A DNA stretch of 63,593 nucleotides from Planctomycetaceae bacterium (GTDB lineage: Bacteria > Planctomycetota > Planctomycetia > Planctomycetales > Planctomycetaceae): assembly GCA_020850695.1 (NCBI GenBank), contig JADZEF010000067.1, forward strand, positions 1 to 63,593, written 5' to 3'. Positions 52,463 to 63,101 of this stretch are shown piece after piece (positions within the stretch are counted from its first letter, which is position 1; each line of letters begins with the position of its first letter). The notes under the pieces are model-generated. The model did no database searches, was not told where the DNA came from, and saw only the letters and a program-made list of their open reading frames with translations. A program made the position numbers and the translations under genes.

Positions 52463-54454
52463 ATGCTGACTGGCCTGGCATTGTGCACCCTGGCGGCGAG
52501 TGCGGGGGCGGGCGAAGCGACGTTCGACGCGCGGCGGTTGGCCGAATCGTCCGTGATGCGCGACGTGGAGCTGGCTCGCGATGGGACGTCGATCGTGCTG
52601 TGTCGCGGCGTGCTGATTGCGGACGATGGCCCGGCCGCCGGCTATTCGTACCGACCGAACGAAGAGACCCTCAAGGAAGGGATAAGGATCCGCAAGGACC
52701 TCGCGATTGGCGACCCGCGCACGCATCGTGCCGACCTGCTCATCGGAGGGAACGGCGAATTCGAGGCCGTCATCAACGGCGAACCGGTGACGCTTGCGAA
52801 TCCGGCGAAGGCGGGAAACTACTGGCGAAGTTTCGACCTTCCCAGGGCGCTGCTGAAATCCGATACCCGCATCGAGCTGCGAGGCCGAGGGAAGGTCTGG
52901 ATCGCCCGCGATGACGAGTTCGCCGCAGGAGCGGACGACGGGGAACGTCCCCCCAACCGCAGCGCCCGCAGCGCGGACGACGGAAAAACGTGGTCCGACG
53001 AACGGCTCGGTCCGCGCGGCGAAATTGACGGCGAATACGGCGTGCGTCTGTTCCTCGATCGCTATCACACGTCCGGCCACCTGACCTTGCCTGTGATGGA
53101 TCTCGCGAATCTTGACGGTGCGCCAATCGCCCCGGCCGTCGACAAGGAACTCGGCCCGGTGGAGATCGAGATCTCGGGCCAACAGCCCGGCGGAACGAGC
53201 CTCGTTTATCGCCTTCGAACCGGGGCAACCCCCGTCCCTGACAAGGCGTGGTCCGACTGGCAGACCATCCGCGATGCACGGGTTGTTCATGAGCAGATCG
53301 GCCGCCGATATCTCCAGATCGAAGTGACGTTCTCCGCGAATGACCCTCTCGAGACGCCGCAACTCCGCGCGGTGCAGGTCCGCGCGACTCCACGCGGCGC
53401 CAGTCCATGGACCAGAAAGTGGCGGGCTCTCGAGTGGAAGAACGCCGAGATCGTCCGCACATCCATCCCGTTCCGATATGAGCCGTTCGATCATCCGCGG
53501 CTCAAGCAGTTTCGCGAAAGGCATCGCCTCGATGAGGTGGTGGCGGGCGCCGACGGCGAGTGGGGGCAGATCGAGCGGCTTGCGGCCTGGTCGTCCCAGC
53601 AGTGGGAATCGGGGCATCTCGCGAAAGTCTATCCGCCGTGGGATGCCCTCGAGATCCTCGCTTCCTATTCGGACGGCAAGCCGGTCGGCGGATTCTGCCA
53701 GCAGTACAACGTCGTGTTTCTGCAGGCGTGCGAAGCATTGGGGATCGCCGGGAGATGCGTGTCGATCGGCGCAGGTGATCATGGAGTCGACATCCGCAGC
53801 GGGCACGAGGTGGTCGAGGTCTGGTCGAACGACTTCGCGAAGTGGGTTTACATCGATGGCAATGCCGCGTGGTACTTCCGTGACGTCGCGACGGGGGCGC
53901 CGCTCTCGCTGAGAGAGCTCCGCGAGCGACAGCTTGCGACCATCGGCGGGAAGCCGTTCGCCGAGGTGAAACTCGTCACGCTGGCGCGGACGAAATATGA
54001 GTGGACCGACCTCACTGGCTGGCCCGCGTTCGCCGAGCTGCGGATGATTCCCCGCAGCAACTTCCTGGAACAGAAATCTCCGCTCCCCTTGAACCAGGGA
54101 ATGCGAGGCTGGTTCTGGACGGGGCATTATGCGTGGACCGACACCGCCTATCCGGCATCGCTGCTGTATGGGCGCCGCATCAGCCAGCCCCGCAACTGGG
54201 ACTGGACGCTGAACCAGGCGGCGGTGCGGCTCGAGGCGACGGATGCGGAAGGCGAAGTCCGCGTCCATCTCGAGACCGTGACGCCTGGGTTTCAGACGTT
54301 CGTCGCCCAGGTCGACACCGAGGAAGCGCGGCCTGTCGAGAGTGGCTTCATCTGGCGGCTGAAGCCGGGAGCGAACCGGTTGCAGGTCTGGCCGCGAAAT
54401 GTGATGGGCCGGAAGGGAGTCGTCAGTCAGATCGAACTGACGGAGGCAAAGTAG
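52463..54454 (+). CDS. Exported transglutaminase-like protein
   Basis: 663 residues from ATG 52463 (GTG 52457 is an alternative). Signal peptide MLTGLALCTLAASAGAG. The N-terminal half is beta-rich with no known family. The transglutaminase/protease-like core is GGFCQQYNVVFLQACEALGIAGRCVSIG with the catalytic Cys, GHEVVEVWSNDFAKWVYIDGN with His and Asp. A beta-sandwich follows at the C-terminus (VRLEATDAEGEVRVHLETVTPGF). Members cross-link or cleave peptides, or act on peptidoglycan. Substrate unknown. Confidence 0.85.
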   Translation: MLTGLALCTLAASAGAGEATFDARRLAESSVMRDVELARDGTSIVLCRGVLIADDGPAAGYSYRPNEETLKEGIRIRKDLAIGDPRTHRADLLIGGNGEFEAVINGEPVTLANPAKAGNYWRSFDLPRALLKSDTRIELRGRGKVWIARDDEFAAGADDGERPPNRSARSADDGKTWSDERLGPRGEIDGEYGVRLFLDRYHTSGHLTLPVMDLANLDGAPIAPAVDKELGPVEIEISGQQPGGTSLVYRLRTGATPVPDKAWSDWQTIRDARVVHEQIGRRYLQIEVTFSANDPLETPQLRAVQVRATPRGASPWTRKWRALEWKNAEIVRTSIPFRYEPFDHPRLKQFRERHRLDEVVAGADGEWGQIERLAAWSSQQWESGHLAKVYPPWDALEILASYSDGKPVGGFCQQYNVVFLQACEALGIAGRCVSIGAGDHGVDIRSGHEVVEVWSNDFAKWVYIDGNAAWYFRDVATGAPLSLRELRERQLATIGGKPFAEVKLVTLARTKYEWTDLTGWPAFAELRMIPRSNFLEQKSPLPLNQGMRGWFWTGHYAWTDTAYPASLLYGRRISQPRNWDWTLNQAAVRLEATDAEGEVRVHLETVTPGFQTFVAQVDTEEARPVESGFIWRLKPGANRLQVWPRNVMGRKGVVSQIELTEAK

Positions 54455-54680
54455 CGCCAGCGCATTTTAATGACAGGGACGGGACGCAAGAGAACGGTGT
54501 GTGCATCAGAGAACGAGCTGGCCTTCGGTTGAGGAGCCGTCGAAACGATTCGGCACCACGGATCGCATTCGTGCCTCACTCACTTTCCGGGCACACGCGC
54601 CGGATCGTTAAGCAACGTTTCACAGGATCAACAGCGAAACCACTCACGAGCATCCCGCGCGGAGCGCTGCCGCGGAGGAC

Positions 54681-54950
54681 TCATTTGTCAGATTCCCCTT
54701 TGCCGTTCGATCCGTTTCCCTGCACGTAGTCGACGCAGCCGTCGATCGTTGCCAGCTGGGGATAGTCGCGTTCCGGGATCTCGATGCGAAACTCTTTGTG
54801 GAGCGAGATCGCGAAGTTGAGGAAGTCCATCGAGTCGATGTCGAGCTGGTCGCGCAGATTCACGTTGGGCCGGAGGCGGGCCGGATCGGCCTCGGGGGCA
54901 ATGTTTCCGAGCAGACGCAAGACGGTAAGGCGGATCTCGTCGGCTGTCAT
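54681..54950 (-). CDS. Acyl carrier protein at the end of the 2-oxoacid dehydrogenase operon
   Basis: 89 residues. The DQLDIDSMDFLNF motif carries the phosphopantetheine-attachment Ser40. The helix order and length fit ACP. The start ATG at 54950 overlaps the E2 stop (ATGA). No fatty-acid synthesis gene is adjacent. Its place after E1-alpha, E1-beta and E2 suggests that the acyl group made there may be passed to this carrier, but that is inference. The C-terminal tail (GNGSNGKGESDK) is extra and hydrophilic. Confidence 0.9.
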   Translation of the reverse strand: MTADEIRLTVLRLLGNIAPEADPARLRPNVNLRDQLDIDSMDFLNFAISLHKEFRIEIPERDYPQLATIDGCVDYVQGNGSNGKGESDK

Positions 54951-56161
54951 AGCTTGTCTGGCTCCTGCAGCAATCGCTCCACGGCGGAGAGGAATAGTCC
55001 GCCGCGATGGCCATCGGTGACGCGGTGGTCGGCGGAAAGGCTGGCGGTGATCACCCGCCGCGACACGATTTGCCCGCCGATCGACCACGGCCGTTCGACC
55101 ACCTTGCCGAAGCCGACGATGGCGGTCTGCGGCGGGTAGATGATGCCGAACACCGCCTCGACGCCCCTCTCGCCGAGGCTGGTGACGGTGATCGTCGGAT
55201 CCGAGAGTTCGGAGCTTCTCAGTCCGCCGGTGCGGGTGCGGTTCACCAGATCGCGAAAGCCGGCCATCAGCTCGTCGAGCGATTTCCGGTCGGTGTGATG
55301 CAGGGCCGGCGCGATCAGGCCGCCTTGCCGCAGCGCGATCGCCGTGCCGACATGGATATCGGGCCTGGTCACCGCCCGGTCGCGTTCCCAGATCGCGTTC
55401 AGCTCGGGCGTCTCTCGCAGAGCAAGCGCCACGGCCTTCAGCAGCAGCACGCCGTACAGCAGCCGTTCTGTGACGGCCCTCCGTTCGTTCTCGCGGGCCA
55501 GCCATGCGAGGGCCGGTTCCAGATCGATCGTGTGGCTGAGGTAGTAATGGGGAATCTCGCGCTTGGACCGCGACATGGCTGCCGCGATCGTCTGGCGCAT
55601 CCGGGCGGCCCGCTCGGCGTCCGTCATCGGCGCGGGCGGGGGGGCGGCGGTCGGCGGCGGGGCCGCGGAGGCCGCGCGCTGGACGTCGTCGAGCGTGACC
55701 GCTCCGCCGGGGCCCGTCCCCGGCAGCTGGTCGACGTTCACGCCAAGCTCGCTCGCCTTGCGGCGCGCCGCGGGGGAGACGGCGCGGCGCGGAATCGTCG
55801 AGGCGGAGGACGTCGGAACCAATTCGCCGGTGACGGCCGGCGAGGGCGCCCCCCGCGGCGGCGGCGTCGCGGAAGCCGGGGGGACGACAGCCGGTGCGGC
55901 CGAGGCCGTCGGCGTCGCCGCCTCGTCCGCGGTCTGGATCAGTGCGAGCAGCGTCCCGACCGGCACGCGCTCCCCTTCAGGAACGACGATCTTCTCAAGC
56001 GTCCCGTCGGCAAAGGACTCGATCTCGATGATCCCCTTGTCCGTCTCGACCTCGGCGATCGTCTCGCCGCGGCGCACCTTATCGCCAGGTTTCTTCTGCC
56101 AGGCGACGAGCAGCCCCGCTTCCATGTCGGCGCCGAGGCTGGGCATGCGGAATTCAGACAT
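54947..56161 (-). CDS. Dihydrolipoamide acyltransferase, E2 of a 2-oxoacid dehydrogenase
   Basis: 404 residues. One lipoyl domain (residues 1-80, [11 protein letters not shown], lipoyl Lys42), a Pro/Ala-rich linker, a peripheral-subunit-binding domain around 125-165 ([25 protein letters not shown]), then the catalytic domain with [10 protein letters not shown] (His379, Asp383). It transfers the acyl group from lipoate to CoA. The linker is strongly Ala/Pro-rich. Its start overlaps the E1-beta stop by 8 bases. No E3 (dihydrolipoamide dehydrogenase) gene lies in the operon. Confidence 0.93.
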   Translation of the reverse strand: MSEFRMPSLGADMEAGLLVAWQKKPGDKVRRGETIAEVETDKGIIEIESFADGTLEKIVVPEGERVPVGTLLALIQTADEAATPTASAAPAVVPPASATPPPRGAPSPAVTGELVPTSSASTIPRRAVSPAARRKASELGVNVDQLPGTGPGGAVTLDDVQRAASAAPPPTAAPPPAPMTDAERAARMRQTIAAAMSRSKREIPHYYLSHTIDLEPALAWLARENERRAVTERLLYGVLLLKAVALALRETPELNAIWERDRAVTRPDIHVGTAIALRQGGLIAPALHHTDRKSLDELMAGFRDLVNRTRTGGLRSSELSDPTITVTSLGERGVEAVFGIIYPPQTAIVGFGKVVERPWSIGGQIVSRRVITASLSADHRVTDGHRGGLFLSAVERLLQEPDKL

Positions 56162-57134
56162 GGCGGCCCACCAGGTTCATCACGGCGGAAACGATCCCTT
56201 CGGGTTGCGGGAGCGCCGCGTCCTCGAGGTGCTTCGCATAGGGCATCGGCGCCTCGATGCTGCAGACGCGGGCGACGGGAGCGTCCAGATCGTAGAAGCC
56301 CCCTTCCATGATTCCGGCGCTGATTTCAGCGGCCAGGCTGCATGTTTTCCAGCCTTCGTCGACAATGACGGCGCGGTGCGTGCGCGCCACGGATGCGAGC
56401 ACCGTCGGCATGTCGAGCGGACGGAGCGAGCGCAGGTCGATCACTTCCGCCTCGACGCCGGATTTCGCCAGCGTCTCGGCCGCCTGCAGGCATTTCCAGA
56501 GAGATCCGCCGTAGGTGACGACGGTCACGTCGTTCCCCGGGCGGCGGATGGCCGCATGCAGCAGGTCGGCCGGTGGCGACTCGTCGAGCTCCCCTTCCAT
56601 CGGATAGAGGAGCGCGTGCTCGAAAATGAACACCGGGTCGGGTTCCCTTAATGCGAGCCCGAGCATGTGCCGCGCGTCGGTCACCGTAGCCGGGGCAACC
56701 ACCTGAATGCCGGGGACGTGAGCGTACCAGACTTCCAGGCTGTGCGAGTGCTGGGCCGCCAGTTGACGTCCCCCGCCCGTCGCCATCCGGACGACCAGCG
56801 GGACGCTGAACTGGCCCCCGGACATGTGCCGCAGCGTGGCCGCGTTGTTCACGATCTGGTCGAGCGCCAGCAGACTGAAGTTGACCGTCATCACCTCGAC
56901 GATCGGTCGCATCCCGCCCAGGGCGGCCCCGATGCCCGCCCCGACGAACGTCGATTCGCAAAGTGGCGTGTCACGGATCCGCTCGGGGCCGAACTCCTCC
57001 AGAAACCCCTTGCTGCACGCGTACGCGCCTCCATAGCGGCCGACGTCTTCCCCCATCAGGAAAACGTGGGGATCACCGATGAGCGCCTCGCGTAGCCCGG
57101 CCTTCACCGCTTCACGGTAAGTGATTCTGCTCAT
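56154..57134 (-). CDS. 2-oxoacid dehydrogenase E1 component, beta subunit
   Basis: 326 residues. Typical E1-beta features: [38 protein letters not shown] at the start, shown here as [18 protein letters not shown], then [41 protein letters not shown] and a C-terminal transketolase-like domain with [14 protein letters not shown]. Forms the thiamine-diphosphate-dependent decarboxylase with the alpha subunit. Its start overlaps the E1-alpha stop by 4 bases (ATGA). Confidence 0.93.
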   Translation of the reverse strand: MSRITYREAVKAGLREALIGDPHVFLMGEDVGRYGGAYACSKGFLEEFGPERIRDTPLCESTFVGAGIGAALGGMRPIVEVMTVNFSLLALDQIVNNAATLRHMSGGQFSVPLVVRMATGGGRQLAAQHSHSLEVWYAHVPGIQVVAPATVTDARHMLGLALREPDPVFIFEHALLYPMEGELDESPPADLLHAAIRRPGNDVTVVTYGGSLWKCLQAAETLAKSGVEAEVIDLRSLRPLDMPTVLASVARTHRAVIVDEGWKTCSLAAEISAGIMEGGFYDLDAPVARVCSIEAPMPYAKHLEDAALPQPEGIVSAVMNLVGRHV

Positions 57135-58198
57135 GGCCGAGGTCTCCGCTTGTCAGCGTCAGAGGCTGCTGCCGTGTTCAAGCCAGGACGGCCGGAGGAG
57201 TCGCCGGCGCGCGGGGTGTAGACGTCGCGCGTCAGGTCCTCGACCGGCTCCCACGGACCGGCCTCCGCGAATGCGACGGCCTCGGCCACGTCGGCCGCAG
57301 CTCGCACTTCCAACGCTGCGATGTCCTCCGGCGTGAGGATCGCCTCGGCGAGCAAACGCGTCTCGAACAGGCGGATCGGATCGCGCTGTTTCCACTGCTC
57401 GACTTCCTCCTTCGGGCGGTACAGCTCGGCGTCGTACATGGAATGCGCCCGGAAGCGATAGGTGCGGGCCTCCAACAGAAACGGACCGCCGGCGCGCACG
57501 ATGGAGACCGCGGTCCGCGCGGCCTCTTCCACCGCGAGGACGTCCATGCCGTCGACGGCGGCCGCCGGCACTCCGTAGCCCGCCGCTTTCGCCTGGATGT
57601 CGGTCTGCGCCTGGTGCCGCTCCAGCGCCGTCCCCATCGCGTAACGGTTGTTCTCGCACAGGAACAGGACCGGCAGCTTCCACAGGGCCGCAAGGTTCAT
57701 CGATTCGTGGAACTCCCCCTCGGCCACCGCGCCGTCGCCGAAGAAGCACGCGGTGACGACCGGCCGGTTCTGCATCCGGTCCGCCAGGGCCAGACCCGCC
57801 GCCAAGGGCAACCCGCCGCCGACGATCGCATTCCCGCCGTAAAGCCTCCGCCCTGCGTCGAACAGGTGCATCGAACCGCCGCGGCCCCGGCTGCAACCGT
57901 TCGCCTTGCCGTACATCTCGGCCATGACGGCCCCGGCGGGAACTCCGCGGACGAGGGCGTGCCCGTGCTCGCGGTAGGTCGAGACGACGGCGTCGTCCGG
58001 CGTCAGCGCCCGCAGCGCGCCGACGGCGACCGCTTCCTCTCCAATGTAGAGGTGCAGGAACCCGCGAATGTGCCCGGCGCTGTACAGCTCGGCGCACTTT
58101 TCCTCGAAGCGGCGGATCCGCTTCATCTCATACAGAAGATCGAGCGCATGCTGCCGATCGATCGGAGCGGCTCGACGTGGGGTTTCGAGTGCATTCAT
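57131..58198 (-). CDS. 2-oxoacid dehydrogenase E1 component, alpha subunit
   Basis: 355 residues from ATG 58198. [30 protein letters not shown] opens the fold, given here as the part [19 protein letters not shown]/Mg motif [17 protein letters not shown] starts at 154, and [10 protein letters not shown] follows. [13 protein letters not shown] is the usual phosphorylation-loop region. It decarboxylates pyruvate or a related 2-oxoacid. The ATG overlaps the stop of the acyl-CoA synthetase gene (ATGA at 58195-58198). A longer frame with a start at 59179 is only a shadow of the synthetase gene. Confidence 0.94.
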   Translation of the reverse strand: MNALETPRRAAPIDRQHALDLLYEMKRIRRFEEKCAELYSAGHIRGFLHLYIGEEAVAVGALRALTPDDAVVSTYREHGHALVRGVPAGAVMAEMYGKANGCSRGRGGSMHLFDAGRRLYGGNAIVGGGLPLAAGLALADRMQNRPVVTACFFGDGAVAEGEFHESMNLAALWKLPVLFLCENNRYAMGTALERHQAQTDIQAKAAGYGVPAAAVDGMDVLAVEEAARTAVSIVRAGGPFLLEARTYRFRAHSMYDAELYRPKEEVEQWKQRDPIRLFETRLLAEAILTPEDIAALEVRAAADVAEAVAFAEAGPWEPVEDLTRDVYTPRAGDSSGRPGLNTAAASDADKRRPRP

Positions 58199-59961
58199 CC
58201 GTTGGATTCCAGGGTCGAAGTGTCTCCCTCGGGCAGCCCCAGCTCGCGGGCCTTGAGCAGCCGCCGCATGATCTTTCCGCTCCGGGTCTTCGGCAGCGAC
58301 GGCACGAACTCGATCTCCTTCGGCGCGACCGCCGCGCCGAGCCGCGTGCGGGCGAACGCCATCAGCTCGCGCCGCAGCGCGTCGTCCGCTTTCACTCCCG
58401 ACCGCAACGCGACGAACGCCTTGATGATCTCGAACGCCGCCGGGTCCGGCTTGCCGATCACTCCCGCCTCGGCGACCGCCTTGTGCTCCATCAGAATGCT
58501 CTCGACCTCGAACGGGCCGATCAGATGCCCCGACGTCTTGATCACGTCGTCCTTCCGGCCGACGAACCAGAACCAGCCGTCGCTGTCCCGCTTCGCCAGG
58601 TCCCCCGTCAGATACCAGCCCCCCGCAAAGCACTTCTGGTACCGCGCCGGCTCGTTCCAGTAGCCGCGAAACATCGACGGCCACCCGGGTCGCAGGGCCA
58701 GTTCCCCCTGGACGCCGGGTTCGTCGATCACCCGCACGCTGCCGTCTTCCGCGGCGTCGACAATCGTCGCTTCCACTCCCGGGAGGGGCCTCCCCATCGA
58801 GCCGGGGCGGATCTCCATCGAAGCATAGTTCGCGATCATGATCCCGCCGGTTTCGCTCTGCCACCAGTTGTCGTGAAACGGCAGGCCGAACGCTTCGCGC
58901 CCCCAGACGACCGCCTCGGGATTCAGAGGTTCGCCGACGCTCGCCAGAAAGCGGAGCGAGCTCAGATCGTGGTCGCGGGTCGCGTCGACCCCGACTTTCA
59001 TCATCATGCGGATGGCGGTCGGCGCGGTGTACCAGACGCTGACCTTCTGCTGTTCGATGATCCCGTACCACCGGGCGGCGTCGAAGTCCCCTTCGTCGAT
59101 GATGCTGGTGATCCCGTTCGTGAGCGGGGCGATGATTCCATACGACGTGCCTGTCACCCAGCCAGGATCGGCGGTGCACCAGAAGACGTCGTCGGGATGC
59201 AGGTCGAGCGCGAGCTTTCCCGTGATGTGATGAGCGACGACCGCGGCATGAACGTGCATCGCTCCTTTCGGCTTGCCGGTCGTGCCGCTGGTGAAATGCA
59301 GCAGAGCGAGGTCTTCCGGATCGGTCGGCGGAATGACGAAGCGGTCGCTGGCCGACGCCATCCGCTGGCGGAGATCGTGTGTGCCGGCGACGCTCGTCGG
59401 CGAATCCCCGTCGCCGACGAGGAGCACATGCTCGAGGAACGGCAGCGAGTCCCTCATCGGAGCGATCTTCCGCTCGTACAACAGCTCGGTCGTCACCAAC
59501 ACCTTCGGAGTGCCGATGGTCATCCGCGACCGAATCGGCTCGGGACCGAAAGCGGAGAAAAGAGGGCAGAAGACGCTGCCGTTCTTCAGGGTGCCAAGCG
59601 CCGCGACGTACAACTCGGGAATTCGTCCCATGAGGGCGAATACACGGTCGCCTTTCTCGACGCCGAGAGAGGCGAGGACGTTCGCAAAGCGGCTGGTCAG
59701 TTTCTGCAGTTCATCGTACGTGATGTCACGGCAGGCCCCGGACTTTCCGAGCCAACGGAGCGCGACGCGACGGGCCCGGGGGCCGGCGGCATGGCGATCG
59801 ACCGCCTCAAACGCAATGTTCAGCCCGCGACCATCCGGCAGCCCCTCCAGCTCACCGCGGGCCTGCTGCCAGGTGAAGCCGGCGCGCACTGCTTCATACG
59901 AATCGAGGTTCGGCTCGACCCGGCGATCGCGCGGACCTTTCAGAATCGGCTCCCAAGGCAT
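58195..59961 (-). CDS. Acetate/acyl--CoA ligase (AMP-forming)
   Basis: 588 residues. Adenylate-forming enzyme: [19 protein letters not shown] (P-loop-like), [52 protein letters not shown] A8 region (given as [16 protein letters not shown]), and A10 [12 protein letters not shown] with the catalytic Lys. Resembles Bacillus AcsA-type enzymes. It makes acyl-CoA from a short carboxylic acid. In this operon it supplies the same kind of product as the dehydrogenase by another route. It starts 39 bases after the DUF2267 stop. Confidence 0.92.
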   Translation of the reverse strand: MPWEPILKGPRDRRVEPNLDSYEAVRAGFTWQQARGELEGLPDGRGLNIAFEAVDRHAAGPRARRVALRWLGKSGACRDITYDELQKLTSRFANVLASLGVEKGDRVFALMGRIPELYVAALGTLKNGSVFCPLFSAFGPEPIRSRMTIGTPKVLVTTELLYERKIAPMRDSLPFLEHVLLVGDGDSPTSVAGTHDLRQRMASASDRFVIPPTDPEDLALLHFTSGTTGKPKGAMHVHAAVVAHHITGKLALDLHPDDVFWCTADPGWVTGTSYGIIAPLTNGITSIIDEGDFDAARWYGIIEQQKVSVWYTAPTAIRMMMKVGVDATRDHDLSSLRFLASVGEPLNPEAVVWGREAFGLPFHDNWWQSETGGIMIANYASMEIRPGSMGRPLPGVEATIVDAAEDGSVRVIDEPGVQGELALRPGWPSMFRGYWNEPARYQKCFAGGWYLTGDLAKRDSDGWFWFVGRKDDVIKTSGHLIGPFEVESILMEHKAVAEAGVIGKPDPAAFEIIKAFVALRSGVKADDALRRELMAFARTRLGAAVAPKEIEFVPSLPKTRSGKIMRRLLKARELGLPEGDTSTLESNG

Positions 59962-60000
59962 GGCAACGTCCCGCCTGCAACAAGTCCTGTGCGACAGCCG

Positions 60001-60426
60001 TTACTTGAACAGGTCGGCGATCTCGCCGGGCAGAACCTGCTTGACGTCGTGAATCTCGCCGGCGGAAACGTGCCAGGCCAGGACATGAAACACGGCGCGG
60101 GCGATTTCCTGCGAGTCGGCTTCGACATCGAACAGAAATGCGTCGGTGATGTGCGTCAGAAAATGGTCCAGCGTCCGTTCCTTCAGCGGCTTGCCGGTTG
60201 GCCGCCAGCCCTCGTAATAGAAACCGCGGACCAGCATCGGAAGCTGGGCGGCGAGATCGACCGCTTCGTTCACCGGAAGGCGGTCGCGCAGCGCATGCAG
60301 GACAACCCGCAACGCATGGTACGCCTTGTGGCGATCGTTCCAGCCCAGCTTGTCGCAGATCTCATCGAGCCAGATGTGAGTGGTCTGCAACGTGGAATCG
60401 AAGACATCGAGACCGGTGGCGCTCAT
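60001..60426 (-). CDS. DUF2267 domain protein
   Basis: 141 residues from ATG 60426, with GGGAGA seven bases upstream. All-helical. Motifs are WLDEICDKLGWNDRHKAYHALRVVLHALRDRLPVNEAVDLAAQLPMLVRGFYYEGW (shown here as ALRDRLPVNEAVDLAAQLP and RGFYYEGW) and VLPGEIADLFK at the C-terminus. This is the DUF2267 family, of unknown function. It is the first gene of the operon that continues with acyl-CoA synthetase and the 2-oxoacid dehydrogenase genes. Confidence 0.9.
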   Translation of the reverse strand: MSATGLDVFDSTLQTTHIWLDEICDKLGWNDRHKAYHALRVVLHALRDRLPVNEAVDLAAQLPMLVRGFYYEGWRPTGKPLKERTLDHFLTHITDAFLFDVEADSQEIARAVFHVLAWHVSAGEIHDVKQVLPGEIADLFK

Positions 60427-60453
60427 GAAACATCTCCCAGGTTGCCGCGCAGG

Positions 60454-60499
60454 GGTTGGCACCGGCACCCTGACGAAGCGTTCGGTTGGGGTGCCAACC
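60454..60499. repeat. Inverted repeat upstream of the DUF2267 operon
   Basis: GGTTGGCACC at 60454-60463 and GGTGCCAACC at 60490-60499 are perfect inverted copies. Between them lies CCTGACGAAGCG, part of a 16-base string (GCACCCTGACGAAGCG) also present at 11743-11758. It lies in the leader or promoter region of the operon. From 60500 to 60789 no gene is seen. Confidence 0.7.
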
Positions 60500-60789
60500 G
60501 GCAGACGAACCAGTCAGGGAATGCGAATCCCGTGCCCGGACTGTACGAGCCGCTTCAGGCGCTCCTGGAATCGATGTTTGCCACGGCATCGCCACGCCCG
60601 GCGTGCGATCCCGCACATCCCGCGGGGCTTTCTGCCGCGCTGTCCCACCGTGAAATCTCTGAGCTGATCCATTGAAGCGCGCGGTCGTTTCCAGCCCCGG
60701 ATTGCATGGGGCGCCCGGCGGACGTCCACCCCATCCGGGCCTCTCGAAAAGAGAGGACGCGCCTCGCTGGGCGCGAGCCGAAGCCGTCC

Positions 60790-61126
60790 GCGAGTCCAGG
60801 GTTCCCGCCAGTGCGGGTTGCCCCACATCGCGCGCACGACCTCATCCGTCAGGCTCGGAGCGTCCTGGATGTCGCGGATTTCCTCCGCGCGCCAGGAACG
60901 ACCGCGACCCAGGAACGAGCCCGGCGATTGGCTGGGCGTTCCACTTGGTGACGTGAGCCATCAGACGGATGAACTGGCTTTCGAGCGCGGCGGTCGGATC
61001 GAGTCAAGGCATCGATCAGCTTCTCCGGCCGAGGACCGCCGACTCGACGCGGCCAGCTGCCAGTTCGTCACGGACGGCCAGCGCCGTCGCCGTCGGAGAC
61101 CGCGATGCCTGCTGCTTCCAGTTCAT
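60790..61126 (-). pseudogene. Frame-broken DUF29-like gene
   Basis: On the minus strand, pieces in different frames line up in the order of DUF29 proteins: an N-terminal start (MNWKQQASRSPTATALAVRDE), LGRPEKLIDALTRSDRR, ALESQFIRLMAHVTKWNAQP, an ARSW piece, then EEIRDIQDAPSLTDEVVRAMW. DUF29 proteins show RALESRLxxLLxHLLKWxxQP, RSW and REIxxxLxxxPSL in that order. At least three frameshifts separate the pieces, so no product is possible. Sequencing error is an alternative. DUF29 genes are frequent in Cyanobacteria and Planctomycetes. Confidence 0.6.
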
Positions 61127-61142
61127 GAGACAGTCGCCTCTC

Positions 61143-61164
61143 GGGGGACAGTCCACTGTCCCCC
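61143..61164. repeat. Strong palindrome after rpoZ
   Basis: GGGGGACAGT and ACTGTCCCCC flank two bases. It lies 36 bases past the rpoZ stop and may end the yicC-gmk-rpoZ transcript, although no T tract follows on the minus strand. Confidence 0.6.
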
Positions 61165-61199
61165 CATGCCCCCCTCGCCCCATCCCCCCATCGTTCTTC

Positions 61200-61466
61200 T
61201 CACAGATCGTCGAGGCTCGGCCCCGCGTCCGGCGCGCCTTCGGCGCGGCCGTCGCCGGCCACCACCAGCTTGCCCGAGGTGTCGAGGAAGATCTTGTCGT
61301 GCATGATCTCGGCCACGACGATTTCCATGAGGTTCTTCGACGCCAGTTCGACCAGCGGCCGCGCGCCGCGGTTCAGCGCGACCATCCGCTTCTGGATGAG
61401 CGACGACAGCTTGAACCGCCCGCCGACCTTGTTGACGATCGATTCTTCTTTGAATTCATCCAGCAT
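61200..61466 (-). CDS. rpoZ: DNA-directed RNA polymerase omega subunit
   Basis: 88 residues. It stabilises the RNA polymerase beta' subunit. Conserved stretches [25 protein letters not shown] and [11 protein letters not shown] are shown as [19 protein letters not shown]. The start overlaps the gmk end by 11 bases. The order yicC-gmk-rpoZ is widespread, which supports the call despite the short length. The C-terminus carries an acidic Gly/Asp tail. Confidence 0.9.
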   Translation of the reverse strand: MLDEFKEESIVNKVGGRFKLSSLIQKRMVALNRGARPLVELASKNLMEIVVAEIMHDKIFLDTSGKLVVAGDGRAEGAPDAGPSLDDL

Positions 61467-62103
61467 GAGCCTTCGACTCCTCGGTCTTCAGAATGTCACA
61501 GATTTCCGCCACCGCCCGGTCCAGATGGTCGTTTATCACGACGTGCCGGTAACGGCCGGCGTATTCCAGTTCCGCATGCGCCGTCTGCAGACGGCGGCGG
61601 ATGTTCTCCTCGGTCTCGGTGCTCCGCTTCCGCAACCGATCCTCATATTCCTGCAGTGAGGGGGTCTTCAGGAAGATCGTCACCGCCTCGGGATACTCGG
61701 CCATCACCTGCAGCGCCCCGCGGACGTCGATCTCCAGAAACGCCCACGCCCCCTTCTCGGCCGCCCGCTGCATCTCCGACTTCAGCGTGCCGTACCAGTA
61801 TCCCGACTTGTGCACTTCCTCGCACTCGACGAACTCCCCCCGCGAGCGGCGGGCGACGAACTCGTCGTGCGTGAGAAAGTGATAATGCTCGCCATTCACC
61901 TCGCCCGGCCGCGGGGGCCGCGTCGTCGCCGAAACGGCCTTGTAGAGCGGCACCGGCGACAGTTTCTCCAGCCGATGGACGATCGTCGTCTTCCCGGCCC
62001 CGGCCGGCCCCGACAACACCAGCACGCGCAGCCCCGTCCGCGGAGCGGCCTGTGCCTCTCCCACGCCCGAACCCGTCGCCTGCGGCTCGCCCGACACAGT
62101 CAC
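61456..62103 (-). CDS. gmk: Guanylate kinase
   Basis: 215 residues from GTG 62103. It phosphorylates GMP to GDP with ATP in the cytoplasm. P-loop [17 protein letters not shown] is intact. [36 protein letters not shown] and [10 protein letters not shown] are the GMP-binding and lid segments. The about 25 residues ahead of the P-loop are extra and Gly/Ala-rich. The GTG overlaps the yicC stop (GTGA, 4 bases). Confidence 0.95.
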   Translation of the reverse strand: MTVSGEPQATGSGVGEAQAAPRTGLRVLVLSGPAGAGKTTIVHRLEKLSPVPLYKAVSATTRPPRPGEVNGEHYHFLTHDEFVARRSRGEFVECEEVHKSGYWYGTLKSEMQRAAEKGAWAFLEIDVRGALQVMAEYPEAVTIFLKTPSLQEYEDRLRKRSTETEENIRRRLQTAHAELEYAGRYRHVVINDHLDRAVAEICDILKTEESKAHAG

Positions 62104-62984
62104 TCCACGTTCTGCAGGATTTCGCGCATCTTCTCGACCGCCGACTTCATCTCGACCACCGCATGCGCGATCGTCACGTTGTTCGCCTTCGAGCCGATCG
62201 TGTTGACCTCACGGAACATCTCCTGGCTGAGGAACTCCAGCTTCCGCCCCGCCGAAGGAGAATGCACGAGGAACGCTTCGAACTGCTCGAGATGCGACCG
62301 CAACCGCGTGATCTCTTCATTGATATCACATCGGTCGGCGAAAATGCTCACTTCACGGATCAGGTCCGACGCCCCGACCATCGCGTTCTGCCCCGACACC
62401 AGCTCACGCACGCGATCGAGGATCTTGTCCCGATACTCATGCACGACCTGCGGCGCCAGCGTGGCGACCTTCTCCAGCTCGACCGCGATAATCCTGGCAT
62501 TCGCCTGCAGCTCGGCCCGCATCGACGCCCCTTCGGTCGTGCGGAACGTCTGCAGCTTCTTGAGCGCCGCTTCGAGCGTCTGCCGGATGACCGGCCAGTC
62601 TTCGTCAACGCCACCCGATCCCGCGTTCCGCTCGGTGACGACTCCCGGCAGATCGAGCAACTGCGTGACGTCGGGGGTGCTCCCGCCGCGAAGCGTCGGC
62701 AACAACTCATTCAGCTGCCGCCAGTACGCTTCCAGGACGTTGCGGTCGAGGATGTAAGGGGATTCACGACCGACCCGATCGATGCGGATGGAGACCGAAA
62801 CCGTCCCGCGGGCGATGGCCTCGCGGACCGTCTTCTCGATCTCGCTCTCGAGGGTCGCGTACGAGTCGGGGCACTTGGTGACGATCTTGAGATAGCGGTT
62901 ATTGACCGCGCGCACTTCGACGCCGACCGTGAACCGGTCGGTCTGCTGCCGTGCGTCCCCGAACCCCGTCATACTCAACAGCAC
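62100..62984 (-). CDS. YicC/YloC family endoribonuclease
   Basis: 294 residues from GTG 62984; GAGGATC lies five bases upstream. [13 protein letters not shown] is the conserved opening of the family, followed by [13 protein letters not shown], and the C-terminal [20 protein letters not shown] and [24 protein letters not shown] are the most conserved parts (shown here as [18 protein letters not shown]). The family has been shown to act as an RNase in E. coli and Bacillus. It is the first gene of the gmk-rpoZ operon. Confidence 0.93.
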   Translation of the reverse strand: MLLSMTGFGDARQQTDRFTVGVEVRAVNNRYLKIVTKCPDSYATLESEIEKTVREAIARGTVSVSIRIDRVGRESPYILDRNVLEAYWRQLNELLPTLRGGSTPDVTQLLDLPGVVTERNAGSGGVDEDWPVIRQTLEAALKKLQTFRTTEGASMRAELQANARIIAVELEKVATLAPQVVHEYRDKILDRVRELVSGQNAMVGASDLIREVSIFADRCDINEEITRLRSHLEQFEAFLVHSPSAGRKLEFLSQEMFREVNTIGSKANNVTIAHAVVEMKSAVEKMREILQNVE

Positions 62985-63004
62985 GCGTGATCCTCGAAAG
63001 TAGC

Positions 63005-63023
63005 CCTCATGCTCCGCATGAGG
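63005..63023. repeat. 8-bp palindrome with TCC loop
   Basis: CCTCATGC-TCC-GCATGAGG. It has the same build (8-bp stem, TCC or GGA loop) as the two palindromes at 63184-63202 and 63314-63332. It lies 20 bases upstream of the yicC start. Confidence 0.55.
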
Positions 63024-63101
63024 TTAAGCCGTCGGAACTCAAGACATCGAAGCCTGCCAGCGGTCGAACGGCGCGGACACCCCTCGCGCTCGCAACCTGC
63101 C

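Noticed and set aside
52418..54268. Minus-strand open frame of about 600 codons
   Set aside because: Antisense to the transglutaminase-like gene with its signal peptide and Cys-His-Asp core.
58177..60675. Plus-strand open frame of over 800 codons
   Set aside because: It is antisense to the acyl-CoA synthetase and DUF2267 genes, which have clear family motifs; the long frame follows from high GC.
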